Source: Pelagibius litoralis (GTDB taxonomy: Bacteria; Pseudomonadota; Alphaproteobacteria; Kiloniellales; Kiloniellaceae). Taken from it: 64,000 bases of DNA. This document shows positions 32,740 through 41,189 of this stretch, one piece after another. The stretch spans positions 1 to 64,000 of the forward strand of contig NZ_JAAQPH010000012.1 of assembly GCF_011683915.1 (NCBI RefSeq), in the 5' to 3' direction. Below the pieces are notes generated by a model that was not told the DNA's origin, made no database searches, and saw only the letters and a list, made by a program, of their open reading frames with translations. The number at the start of each line of letters is the position of its first letter. Positions within the stretch are counted from its first letter, which is position 1. Made by a program: the position numbers and the translations under genes.

Positions 32740-32767
32740 TTGACAGCATCTAACATACTACCATACT
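32740..32767 (+). promoter_or_regulatory. Promoter-like element with GntR-type motif
   Basis: TTGACA (32740-32745) and CATACT (32762-32767) are 16 bases apart and face the SDR gene. The motif CTACCATAC (32758-32766), the complement of the GTATGGTAG before the GntR gene, overlaps the -10 region. It lies between the divergent DctP and SDR genes and could serve both. Confidence 0.5.
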
Positions 32768-32921
32768 AATTTCGCTTCACAAGCCGAATTCGGTCCGGCC
32801 GCGGGTCTGGATCGGTGCGTTGAGAAGCGGCGTCGCCCGATGGCGGCAGTGGCCGTGAAGGCGTTTTCAACAAAAAACTCTGACCAAGAGCACATCCAAC
32901 CACACATTCAGGGAGAGCCCC

Positions 32922-33671
32922 ATGCAGTTCGAGGGAAAAACCGCAATCGTTACCGGCGGAGGTCGCGATATCGGCCGGGCCTGCGTGATGCGCCTGGCAG
33001 CACAGGGGGCCCGCGTCGCCATCAACTATTTCAGCAGCGCCGAGGGGGCGAAAACGGCTGTTGGTGAGATTATGTCGGTCGGGGGAGAAGCCTTTGCCTT
33101 GAAGGGCGATATGACCGATCCGGCAGATGTCTCGGCCCTCGTCGAAGAAACCCAATCCCGCTTCGGCGATAAGATCGACATCCTGGTGCATGTGACCGGC
33201 GGCCTCCTCGCCCGCAAGACGATCCTGGAGATGGACAGGGATCATTGGGACAGGGTCATGGCCCTGAACACGACGTCGCTGTTCCTGACGGCAAAGGCCG
33301 TCGTGCCGCGCATGCCGGCGGGCGGTTCCATCGTGGCCCTGGCCTCGCAGGCCGGCCGTGACGGCGGCGGGCCGGGCGCGGTTGCCTATGCCTCTTCCAA
33401 AGGGGCGGTGATGACCATGACGCGCGCCCTGGCCAAGGAACTGTCGCCGGCGATCCGGGTGAATGCGCTCTGCCCCGGCATGATCGACACCGACTTCCAC
33501 AACACCTTCACCAAGCCGGAGGTGCGGGCCAATGTCGCCAAGGCGACGCCGCTGAAACGCGAGGGCACCTCCGAAGACTGCGCCGAACTGGTGGCCTTCC
33601 TGGCTTCCGATCAATCCGCTTTCATGACCGGTACCTGCATCGACATCAACGGCGGCCTGTTGTTTTCATAG
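32922..33671 (+). CDS. SDR-family oxidoreductase beside the TRAP operon
   Basis: A 249-residue short-chain dehydrogenase. The cofactor motif TGGGRDIG (11-18) is standard. The usual NNAG is replaced by VTGG at 91-94. The catalytic set is S142, Y156 and K160 ([11 protein letters not shown] ... YASSKGA). It is divergent from dctP and shares a GntR-type motif. Such SDRs often oxidise the imported hydroxy- or sugar acid, so it is the likely first catabolic enzyme. This is inference from context. The start at ATG 32922 fits; a leader of 155 bases precedes it. Confidence 0.88.
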   Translation: MQFEGKTAIVTGGGRDIGRACVMRLAAQGARVAINYFSSAEGAKTAVGEIMSVGGEAFALKGDMTDPADVSALVEETQSRFGDKIDILVHVTGGLLARKTILEMDRDHWDRVMALNTTSLFLTAKAVVPRMPAGGSIVALASQAGRDGGGPGAVAYASSKGAVMTMTRALAKELSPAIRVNALCPGMIDTDFHNTFTKPEVRANVAKATPLKREGTSEDCAELVAFLASDQSAFMTGTCIDINGGLLFS

Positions 33672-33700
33672 CTTTTGGCCCCTGGGTGCGTTTGGGCGGT

Positions 33701-34153
33701 TCATGCCGAATCCCGAAGGTCGATTTCCATATCCTGATGAGGAATATCGGCATCGAGGTATTCTGTTCCGACGGGTGAGAAGCCGAGCTTTTGATAGAAC
33801 GAGAGTGCGTGTGTCTGGGCGCCAAGCCGCACTTTTGAAATGCTTGGGTCGGCAGAAACCTCGGTGAGGATGAACTGAATGATCTGCGCACCCAGGCCCT
33901 CGCCGCGACAGGTTTTGGAGACGCATACCCGCTGAATTTTTGCGGTGTCTTCCAGATACTGTATCCGGCCGGCAGCAACGGGCTGCTCGTTGATCGTTGC
34001 CAGGACGTGGACGCAGTCTTTGTCCAGTCCGTCGATTTCCAATTCTTCGCTGACACCCTGTTCTTCCATGAAGACTTCGCGTCTGAGCCGCAGGCATTCC
34101 GCGATTTCGCTTTCGCTGTCGACGAACCGGATTGCGATCACTCCGTTCTCCAT
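33701..34153 (-). CDS. GNAT family N-acetyltransferase
   Basis: A 150-residue GNAT protein. IRFVDSESEIAECLRLRREVFMEEQGVSEELEIDGLD (about 8-44) is the N-terminal pattern of the ElaA/YjcF-like group. The CoA site is IQRVCVSKTCRGEGLGAQIIQF (about 73-94; R-G-E-G-L-G). The end is HALSFYQKLGFSPVGTEYLDADIPHQDME. The substrate is unknown. Convergent with the SDR gene. Confidence 0.87.
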   Translation of the reverse strand: MENGVIAIRFVDSESEIAECLRLRREVFMEEQGVSEELEIDGLDKDCVHVLATINEQPVAAGRIQYLEDTAKIQRVCVSKTCRGEGLGAQIIQFILTEVSADPSISKVRLGAQTHALSFYQKLGFSPVGTEYLDADIPHQDMEIDLRDSA

Positions 34154-34336
34154 CCTGTTTGCTATTGGCGTCCCGGCTGTTGATATGGGCTTGGCTCAAC
34201 CCAGGCCGGAGTATTTTTAGATACCCGGATTAAAGGCCGATTCCAATCCGGCAGCCGTCGCGATTCTTGCATGCCGCGTTGATTGCTATCTGCCCCCTTG
34301 TTCCCAGAATCTTGACTCTTTGCCTAGGAGATTGTA

Positions 34337-34351
34337 GAACAAAAAGAGAAC
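34337..34351. promoter_or_regulatory. LexA box upstream of imuA
   Basis: GAAC-AAAAAGA-GAAC is the direct-repeat LexA box of alphaproteobacteria (GTTC-N7-GTTC on the other strand). It lies 36 bases before the imuA start codon, at the expected place for SOS repression of the imuA-imuB-dnaE2 cassette. Confidence 0.85.
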
Positions 34352-34387
34352 ATACAGGTTCATATTCTCCAGGTTGAAAGGCTGCTC

Positions 34388-35296
34388 ATGGCACCTGCTC
34401 TGCACGAAAAGGGCCGGGATTTAGGGCTTTCGGGACTCTCCGGGGCTTGCCCGCAGCCTTTGTCGAGGCCTGAGGCGCGCCAGGCCGGGCTTGCGGCGCT
34501 GCGCGCCCGGATCAGCCGCATCGAATCCGGCGGGCGAGTCCCCGGGCGGCGGCCGGTGTTGCCGTTGGGGCTGGCGGCGCTGGACGAGGCTTTGCCCGGC
34601 GGCGGCCTGCCGCTTGGGGCCTTGCACGAGATCGAGGGCGAGCGCGCGGAGTGGGACGACGGCGTGACGCTTGGCTTCTGCCTCGCGATCCTGGCGCGGC
34701 TTCGGAGGTTCTCATCGAACAGCGGCAGCATTCCTCCCCAAAATATTCTCTGGGTGTCGCGCTGGGGCGATCTCTATCCCCCGGCCTTGGTTGCCCTGGG
34801 GCTCGACCCCGGGCGCTTCATCATGGTGCGCGCGAAAGGCGAAGCCGATCTGTTCTGGGCGATGGAGGAGGGGCTGCGCTGCAACCGTCTCGCTGCCGTG
34901 GTGGGAGAGGTCGAAGGCCTCGACCGCCTTGCCGGGCGACGTCTGCAACTGGCGGCTGAAGCGAGTGGCGTGACGGCCTTCGCCCTGCACCGCCGGTTCC
35001 GGCCGCGCCGCCGCGGGCGCGATGCCAGCGCCGCCCTCAGCCGCTGGCGGGTGACGGCTGCGGCGTCGAGCGACATAGAGGATGCAACTTTCATCGGCCG
35101 CCCGCGCTGGCGGCTGGACCTTCTGCGCTGCCGCGGGGCGGCGCCGGGATCATGGCAGGTGGAGTGGGACAATGCGGCGTGTGGTTTCTCTCTGGCTCCC
35201 GCGCTTCGCGACGGATCGTTGGCAGCGCAGCCACGCGCAAAGCCGACAGCGACAGCGACAGGGGCAGAGCTTATCGATTTCCGGCAAGCTGTCTGA
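34388..35296 (+). CDS. imuA: ImuA, SOS mutagenesis accessory protein
   Basis: A 302-residue protein, a RecA/SulA-like member that works with ImuB and DnaE2 in damage-induced mutagenesis. The core pattern is VLPLGLAALDEALPGGGLPLGALHEIEGE (about 57-85), followed by ILWVSRWGDLYPPALVALGLDPGRFIMVRAKGEADLFWAMEEGLRC and the C-terminal SRWRVTAAAS and RWRLDLLRCRGAAPGSWQVEWD. It lacks a proper Walker A, as usual for ImuA. A LexA box lies upstream. It overlaps imuB by 125 bases in another frame. Confidence 0.88.
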   Translation: MAPALHEKGRDLGLSGLSGACPQPLSRPEARQAGLAALRARISRIESGGRVPGRRPVLPLGLAALDEALPGGGLPLGALHEIEGERAEWDDGVTLGFCLAILARLRRFSSNSGSIPPQNILWVSRWGDLYPPALVALGLDPGRFIMVRAKGEADLFWAMEEGLRCNRLAAVVGEVEGLDRLAGRRLQLAAEASGVTAFALHRRFRPRRRGRDASAALSRWRVTAAASSDIEDATFIGRPRWRLDLLRCRGAAPGSWQVEWDNAACGFSLAPALRDGSLAAQPRAKPTATATGAELIDFRQAV

Positions 35297-36863
35297 AGGA
35301 ACGCCGCTGGCGCTTGTGACGGCGGAACGCGGGCAGCTCAGCCTTGCGGCGGTGAATGCGGCGGCGCAGGGCGCGGGCCTCACCCCCGGCCTGCCCCTGG
35401 CCGAGGCCCGCGCGCTGCTGCCCGGCCTAGCGACTGCGCCCCACGAGCCGGAAGCCGACGCCAAGGCCATCGCCGGGCTCGCCGCCTGGTGCGGCCGCTA
35501 CAGCCCCTGGACGGCGCCCTGTTCCACCGCCGAAGGGCAGGGCCAGGGGCCGGGTGGCGGGGCCGGGGTACTGCTCGACGTTTCCGGTTGCTGCCATCTC
35601 TTCGGCGGCGAGGCGGCGCTGCTGGAGGACCTGCAGGCGCGCTTGACGGATCTTGGTTATACAATCCGCGTTGCCATGGCCGACACCATCGGCGCTGCCT
35701 GGGCCATGGCGCGTTTCGCCGCCTCGCCCGCGCACCCTTGTGTCGTTGTCATGCCGGGCAGCCAGCGCGCCGCCATCGCCTGCCTGCCGCCCTCGGCCCT
35801 ACGCCTGCCCGATGCCACGGTGGAGGTGATGGACCGGCTCGGCCTCCGGCGTGTCGAGGACCTCTATGCACTGTCGCCCGGCGTTCTGGCGCCGCGTTTC
35901 GGGGCCATGACGGTACGCCGTCTGGCTCAGGCTCTGGGCGAGGAGGCCGAGGCGCTGTCGCCGCGCCGCCCGCCGCCGGCCCATCTGCTGCGGCGCATCT
36001 TCGCCGAGCCGATCAGCGACCCCGAAGACATCGCCCGCGCCCTCGACGACCTGCTGCCGCGGCTCTGCCGCGAATTGGCCCTGGCCGGACGCGGCGCGCG
36101 GCGGCTCGACCTCACCGCCTACCGCAGCGACGGTACCTTTCAGGGTCTTTCCGTCGGCACCAGCCGGGCGAGCCGCGAGGCCAGGCACCTGCGCCGTCTC
36201 TTCACCGAGAAGCTGAGCGGCATCGACCCCGGCTTCGGCATCGAGGTGATGACCCTGGCGGCAACGCGCAGCGATCCCCTGGGTGCAAGGCAGATGAACT
36301 TCCCGGCGCCCGTACCGACGCAACAACAGAAGGACGGGAAGGAAGACGCGCCCGCAGCAATTTTCCCGGCCCAACCGGTGAACAGCACCGGGGGCGCGCC
36401 AAATGGCGCCGAAGACATTCCCGACCTGGTGGACCGCCTGGGCAGCCGCCTGGGCCTCGCCGCCGTGCGCCATCCAAGCCCCCGGGAAAGCCATCTGCCG
36501 GAGCGCGCCTTCGTCCTTGCCCCCGTTGGAGGAGAGGAGGGCGAAGAGAAGCCCGACGACGGCTGGCAGAAAACGCCCCACCCGAGCCTGCGGCCCCTGC
36601 GCCTGCTGCCGCGGCCGGAGCCGGTGGAAGCGGTTTCCCTGCTGCCCGACCACCCGCCGGCGCGTTTCCGGTGGCGCCGCGTGTTGCACGAGGTGGTGCA
36701 GGCCGAGGGGCCGGAGCGCCTGCTCGGCGAGTGGTGGCAGATCAACCCGCTAGAGGGCGACGCCGAGCCGCGCGACTACTTCCGCGTCGAGGATGCCGAC
36801 GGCCGCCGCTACTGGCTCTACCGCAGCGCCGGCAACTGGTTCCTGCACGGGCTGTTCGGCTGA
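35172..36863 (+). CDS. imuB: ImuB, Y-family polymerase-like protein
   Basis: A 563-residue Y-family-like protein that acts as the hub between the sliding clamp and DnaE2. It begins MRRVVSLWLPRFATDRW where active Y polymerases have a catalytic acid motif, and GVLLDVSGCCHLFGG replaces the second acidic site. This fits the known loss of polymerase activity in ImuB. The HhH part is near residues 225-265 (LGLRRVEDLYALSPGVLAPRFG). The C-terminal region (RDYFRVEDADGRRYWLYR) is the conserved ImuB tail. ATG 35172 lies inside imuA; the upstream frame is only overlap. Confidence 0.9.
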   Translation: MRRVVSLWLPRFATDRWQRSHAQSRQRQRQGQSLSISGKLSEGTPLALVTAERGQLSLAAVNAAAQGAGLTPGLPLAEARALLPGLATAPHEPEADAKAIAGLAAWCGRYSPWTAPCSTAEGQGQGPGGGAGVLLDVSGCCHLFGGEAALLEDLQARLTDLGYTIRVAMADTIGAAWAMARFAASPAHPCVVVMPGSQRAAIACLPPSALRLPDATVEVMDRLGLRRVEDLYALSPGVLAPRFGAMTVRRLAQALGEEAEALSPRRPPPAHLLRRIFAEPISDPEDIARALDDLLPRLCRELALAGRGARRLDLTAYRSDGTFQGLSVGTSRASREARHLRRLFTEKLSGIDPGFGIEVMTLAATRSDPLGARQMNFPAPVPTQQQKDGKEDAPAAIFPAQPVNSTGGAPNGAEDIPDLVDRLGSRLGLAAVRHPSPRESHLPERAFVLAPVGGEEGEEKPDDGWQKTPHPSLRPLRLLPRPEPVEAVSLLPDHPPARFRWRRVLHEVVQAEGPERLLGEWWQINPLEGDAEPRDYFRVEDADGRRYWLYRSAGNWFLHGLFG

Positions 36864-36884
36864 TGGATGTGATGAAGAGAGCCC

Positions 36885-37085
36885 CCTCTCCCCTCCGAGG
36901 GAGAGGGAGGGGCCCGCGCAGCGGGAGGGTGAGGGGGTTTCCTGCCGCCGCTTCATCTCTTGCTGAGTATGGCCGAGGATTGCCGCTCGCGAGAGTCACC
37001 CTCACCCCGGCCCTCTCCCATCAAGGGAGAGGGGGAACCAAAAGAAGGGTGAGGGGGAACCAAAAGAAGGGTGAGGGGGAACGGT
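36885..37085. repeat. CCCTCTCCC-type repeat cluster between imuB and DUF559 gene
   Basis: Two palindromic repeat units of the same family as 2291-3003 (CCCTCTCCCCTCCGAGGGAG and CCCTCACCCCGGCCCTCTCC) plus a 22-base piece (GGGTGAGGGGGAACCAAAAG...) repeated twice in tandem at 37038-37081. No gene lies in it. Confidence 0.85.
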
Positions 37086-37116
37086 CTCTCAGCGTTGCGG
37101 GAAGGTGGGGTTGTCC

Positions 37117-37497
37117 ATGACTAAGACCACCTTCGCCCGGCGTTTGCGGCGCGACGAGACCGCGGCGGAACGGATGCTCTGGGCCCGGCTGCGCAACCGG
37201 CAACTCGGCGGCCACAAGTTCCGGCGCCAGGTGCCGCTCGGCCGCTTCGCCGTCGACTTCGCCTGCTACGACGAGAAGCTGGTCGTGGAGTTGGACGGTG
37301 GCCAGCATGGCGAGTCTGGGAAAGACGATGCGGCGCGGACCAACTGGCTGGAGAACAAAGGCTTCCGCGTCCTGCGGTTCTGGAACAACGAGGTGCTGGA
37401 AAACCTGGAGGATGTGCTGGCGGTGATCCTTCAAACCCTGGAAGACAAAAAACCCCCTCACCCCGACCCTCTCCCACCAGGGGAGAGGGAGAAGTAG
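37117..37497 (+). CDS. DUF559 (Vsr-like endonuclease fold) protein
   Basis: A 126-residue protein of the DUF559 family, which shares the PD-(D/E)XK/Vsr nuclease fold. The marks are ARRLRRDETAAERMLWARLRNRQLGGHKFRRQVPLGRFAVDFACYDEKLVVELDGGQH (about 7-63), with catalytic-type D47, E57 and D60 and the closing GFRVLRFWNNEVLENLEDVLAVI. DUF559 proteins are found beside DNA repair and restriction genes, but their role is not proven. The last residues (PPHPDPLPPGEREK) come from a repeat, so the original stop was lost. It sits between imuB and dnaE2. Confidence 0.85.
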   Translation: MTKTTFARRLRRDETAAERMLWARLRNRQLGGHKFRRQVPLGRFAVDFACYDEKLVVELDGGQHGESGKDDAARTNWLENKGFRVLRFWNNEVLENLEDVLAVILQTLEDKKPPHPDPLPPGEREK

Positions 37498-37557
37498 TGA
37501 GACGACCGCCAGCTCCTCACCTCTTCGGAGAGGAGGTCGTAGCGCTGCCGCTACAAG

Positions 37558-37860
37558 AACCCTCTCCCCTCCGTGGGAGAGGGAGGGGCCCGCGTTAGCG
37601 GGAGGGTGAGGGGGCTTTGTGCCGCGTCTCCCCTCTCACAGAGTATGGCCGAGGGTTGCCGCGCGTGAGAGTCACCCTCACCCCGGCCCTCTCCCATCAA
37701 GGGAGAGGGGGAAACAAGGGGAGAGGAAAGCCTCTCTCCACCGTGGGAGAAGGAGATTGCAGCGGCGCGGCCATAAACCCCTCTCCCCTCTGTGGGAGAG
37801 GGAGGGGCCCGCGCAGCGGGAGGGTGAGGGGGAAGTCGGGTGAGGGGGATTTGTTTGCGG
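37558..37860. repeat. CCCTCTCCC-type repeat cluster before dnaE2
   Basis: Several palindromic units (GGAGGGGCCCGCGTTAGCGG, GGAGGGGCCCGCGCAGCGGG) separated by short unique pieces. They are of the family that also lies at 36885-37085 and 46886-47260. They fill the space before the dnaE2 start codon at 37884. Confidence 0.85.
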
Positions 37861-37883
37861 CGTGAGGGCGATTGGAAATACGC

Positions 37884-40800
37884 ATGACCCATACCCCAGT
37901 ACAGGCCTACGTCCCCCTGGAGGTGACCAGCAACTACTCCTTCCTGCGCTCCGGCTCGCACCCGGAGGAGCTGGTGATGGGCGCGGCGGCACTGGGCCTG
38001 CCCGCCGTCGCCATTGCCGACCGTAATTCCCTGGCCGGTGTCGTGCGCGCCCATATGGCGGCGAAGGAGGCCGGCATCCAACTGCTGGTCGGCGCAAGGC
38101 TGATCCCGACCGACGGGCCGGAAGTGCTCTGCTTCCCCGCCGACCGCTCCGCCTATGGCCGGCTCTGCCGTCTGCTGACCCTCGGCAAGCGGCGGGCGGA
38201 GAAGGGCGCCTGCCTTTTCTCTTTCGACGAGATCATCGACCACGGCGCCGGGCAGACCTTCGTGGTCTTGCCCGGCGATGAAGGGGCGGGCGACGACATA
38301 GAAACGGACCTGGGCCGCCTCGCCGAAGCCTGTCCCGGTCAGGTCTTCCTGGGCGCCCGCGCGCTCTATCAGGGCAGCGACGCCCGCGACCTGAAGGCGC
38401 TCGCCGCGCTGGCGCAACGCAGCGGCGTACCGCTGGCCGCCTGCAACGATGTCTGCCTGCACATGGCCGCGCGCAAACCGCTGCTCGACGTCGTCACCTG
38501 CATCCGCGAGCACTGCACTATCGACACGGCGGGTTACCGCCTGCAGGCGAATGCGGAGCGCTGCCTGAAAACGCCCGAGGATATGGCCCATCTCTTCCGC
38601 CGCACCCCGGAGGCGCTGGCCAACACGCTTGTCATCGCGAAGCGCTGCAGTTTCTCCCTCGACGAACTGCGCCACGACTATCCGGAGGAACTGACGCGCG
38701 AGGGCCGCAGCCCGCAGCAGGAACTGGAACACCTGGCCTGGCTTGGCGCCGCAGACCGCTACCCGGACGGCATACCTGAAAAGGTGCGCAAGGCCGTGGC
38801 CCATGAACTGGCGCTGATCGCCCGGCTCGACTACGCGCCCTATTTCCTGACGGTGGAGGACGTGGTGCGCTTCGCCCGCTCCCAGGACATCCTCTGCCAG
38901 GGCCGCGGCTCGGCCGCCAACTCCGCGGTCTGCTACTGCCTGGGCATTACCGAGGTCGACCCGGCGCACATGGATCTGCTGTTCGAGCGTTTCGTCTCCG
39001 CCGAGCGCCGCGAGCCGCCGGACATCGATGTCGATTTCGAGCACGAACGCCGCGAAGAGGTGATGCAGTACATCTATAACAAGTACGGGCGCGAACGCAC
39101 GGCCCTGACCGCCACGGTGATCTGCTACCGCTCGCGCGGCGCGATGCGCGAGGTCGGCAAGGTGATGGGCCTTTCCGCCGACACCATCACCGCGCTGGCC
39201 GGCGCCATCTGGGGCTGGAGCCAGGAGGGCGTGGAGGATAAGGAGGTGCGCGCCCTGGGCCTCGACCCCACGGACCGCCGCCTCGGCCAGACCCTCGCCC
39301 TGGTCCACGAAGTGATCGGCTTTCCCCGCCACCTGTCCCAGCACGTCGGCGGCTTCGTCATGACCCAGACGCCGCTCTGCGAAGTCGTGCCCATCGAAAA
39401 CGCCGCCATGGAAAACCGCACGGTGATCGAGTGGGACAAGGACGACCTCGATGCCCTGGGCATCCTGAAGGTCGATGTGCTGGCGCTGGGCATGCTGACC
39501 TGCCTGCGCAAGGGTTTCGTCCTGATCCGCGACCACTACGGCCCCGACTTCACCCTGGCCTCGGTGCCGCAGGACGACCCGGAAGTTTACGCCATGCTCT
39601 CGCGCGCCGACACCATCGGCGTGTTTCAGGTCGAAAGCCGGGCCCAGATGTCCATGCTGCCGCGCCTGAAACCGAAGACCTTCTACGACCTGGTGATCGA
39701 GGTGGCGATCGTGCGCCCCGGGCCGATCCAGGGCGACATGGTGCACCCCTACCTGCGAAGGCGCGAGGGCCGGGAGAAGGTGGACTACCCTTCGGAGGCG
39801 CTGCGCCGCGTCCTCGAAAAAACCCTCGGCGTGCCCCTGTTTCAGGAACAGGCCATGCAGATCGCCATCGTCGCCGCCGGTTTCGCGCCGGCGGAGGCCG
39901 ACCGCCTGCGCCGCGCCATGGCCACCTTCCGCCATGTCGGCACCATCCATTCCTTCCGCCAGAAGTTCATCGACGGCATGGTCGCGCGCAACTACGACCC
40001 GGCTTTCGCCGAGCGCTGCTTCAACCAGATCGAGGGCTTCGGCGACTACGGCTTTCCCGAAAGCCACGCCGCCAGCTTCGCGCTGCTGGTCTATGTCTCC
40101 GCCTGGATGAAGCACTACTACCCCGCGGTCTTCGCCGCCGCGCTGCTGAACAGCCAGCCCATGGGCTTCTACGCCCCGGCGCAGATCGTCCGCGACGCCC
40201 GCGAGCACGGGGTGGAGATCCGCGCGCCCGACGTGAACGCCAGCGCCTGGGACTGCACCCTGGAACCGGCGGCTGATGGCGAAGGCTTCGCGCTGCGTCT
40301 TGGACTCAGACAGGTGAAGGGCCTGGGCGAGGCGGAGGCGGAAGCCATCGTCAGCCATCGCGGTATCGGCTACACCGACCCCCTGGCGCTCTGGCGCCGC
40401 GCGTCCCTGAGGCCGCTGACCTTGGAGGCCCTGGCCCGCGCCGATGCCTACCGCTCCATGGGGCTGGCGCGGCGCGAGGCGCTCTGGGCGGTGAAGCGCC
40501 TGCCGGGGGAGCGCAGGCGCGCCGAACAGCTGCCGCTCTTTGCCTTTGGCGAAGACAGGGAAACGCCGCCCGAGGAACTGGGCACGGAGCCCGCCGTCAC
40601 CCTGCCCGCGATGGCGCTGAGCGAACACGTGGTCGACGACTACCGCGCGCTGCGCCTCTCCCTGAAGGCCCACCCCCTGGCTTTCCTGCGCGACCAACTG
40701 GCGGCGGAGGGCATGGTGGAGATGATGCGGCTGCCCGACCTGCCGGTCGACAAGACGGTGACGGTCGCCGGGCTGGTGCTGGTGCGCCAGCGCCCGGGCA

Positions 40801-41171
40801 GCGCCAAGGGCGTGATCTTCGCGACCCTGGAGGACGAGACCGGCACCGCCAACGCCATCGTCTGGCCCGACGTTTTCCAGCGCCACCGCGCCACGGTGAT
40901 GAAGGCCGGCCTGCTCGCCGTGCGCGGCAAGCTGCAGCGCGAGGGCCTGGTGATCCACGTGGTGGCCGACGACCTCATCGACCTCACCCCACGCCTGCTG
41001 GATTTAAAGCCGGGCCCGGCGTTACAGCCCGGCCCCCTGAAATCATCCCGGGCCCGCGCCGACGAAGTCGACCGCCCGACCAGGGATCACCGCCCCGCGC
41101 AGTATGAGACGGCCACGGCAAGGCACCCCAGGAACGTGAACCCCATGCCCAAGTCGAGAGACTTCCATTAA
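37884..41171 (+). CDS. dnaE2: Error-prone DNA polymerase DnaE2
   Basis: A 1095-residue C-family polymerase for damage-induced translesion synthesis. The N-terminal PHP domain begins SNYSFLRSGSHPEELVMGAAALGLPAVAIADRNSL. The palm has GRGSAANSAVCYCLGIT (about 345) and the catalytic D380-I-D-V-D384 (PDIDVDFEHER). The later QHVGGFVMTQ, VEVAIVRPGPIQGDMVHPYL and QEQAMQIAIVAAGF are standard. The tail has an OB-fold (TVTVAGLVLVRQRPGSAKGVIFATLEDETG). ATG 37884 follows the repeat. Its expected partners imuA-imuB lie upstream but are separated by 1 kb. Confidence 0.95.
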   Translation: MTHTPVQAYVPLEVTSNYSFLRSGSHPEELVMGAAALGLPAVAIADRNSLAGVVRAHMAAKEAGIQLLVGARLIPTDGPEVLCFPADRSAYGRLCRLLTLGKRRAEKGACLFSFDEIIDHGAGQTFVVLPGDEGAGDDIETDLGRLAEACPGQVFLGARALYQGSDARDLKALAALAQRSGVPLAACNDVCLHMAARKPLLDVVTCIREHCTIDTAGYRLQANAERCLKTPEDMAHLFRRTPEALANTLVIAKRCSFSLDELRHDYPEELTREGRSPQQELEHLAWLGAADRYPDGIPEKVRKAVAHELALIARLDYAPYFLTVEDVVRFARSQDILCQGRGSAANSAVCYCLGITEVDPAHMDLLFERFVSAERREPPDIDVDFEHERREEVMQYIYNKYGRERTALTATVICYRSRGAMREVGKVMGLSADTITALAGAIWGWSQEGVEDKEVRALGLDPTDRRLGQTLALVHEVIGFPRHLSQHVGGFVMTQTPLCEVVPIENAAMENRTVIEWDKDDLDALGILKVDVLALGMLTCLRKGFVLIRDHYGPDFTLASVPQDDPEVYAMLSRADTIGVFQVESRAQMSMLPRLKPKTFYDLVIEVAIVRPGPIQGDMVHPYLRRREGREKVDYPSEALRRVLEKTLGVPLFQEQAMQIAIVAAGFAPAEADRLRRAMATFRHVGTIHSFRQKFIDGMVARNYDPAFAERCFNQIEGFGDYGFPESHAASFALLVYVSAWMKHYYPAVFAAALLNSQPMGFYAPAQIVRDAREHGVEIRAPDVNASAWDCTLEPAADGEGFALRLGLRQVKGLGEAEAEAIVSHRGIGYTDPLALWRRASLRPLTLEALARADAYRSMGLARREALWAVKRLPGERRRAEQLPLFAFGEDRETPPEELGTEPAVTLPAMALSEHVVDDYRALRLSLKAHPLAFLRDQLAAEGMVEMMRLPDLPVDKTVTVAGLVLVRQRPGSAKGVIFATLEDETGTANAIVWPDVFQRHRATVMKAGLLAVRGKLQREGLVIHVVADDLIDLTPRLLDLKPGPALQPGPLKSSRARADEVDRPTRDHRPAQYETATARHPRNVNPMPKSRDFH

Positions 41172-41189
41172 GCCCCCTACCGGCATGCT

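Noticed and set aside
35489-37120. 543-residue plus-strand frame within imuB and the following repeats
   Set aside because: Alternative-frame translation of imuB; composition is Arg/Pro/Ala-rich and the tail is repeat DNA.
37551-40958. 1135-residue open frame on the minus strand opposite dnaE2
   Set aside because: It is antisense to an unmistakable DnaE2, starts in intergenic repeats and reads like a shadow frame of GC-rich coding DNA (His/Gln/Arg/Gly-rich, no family).
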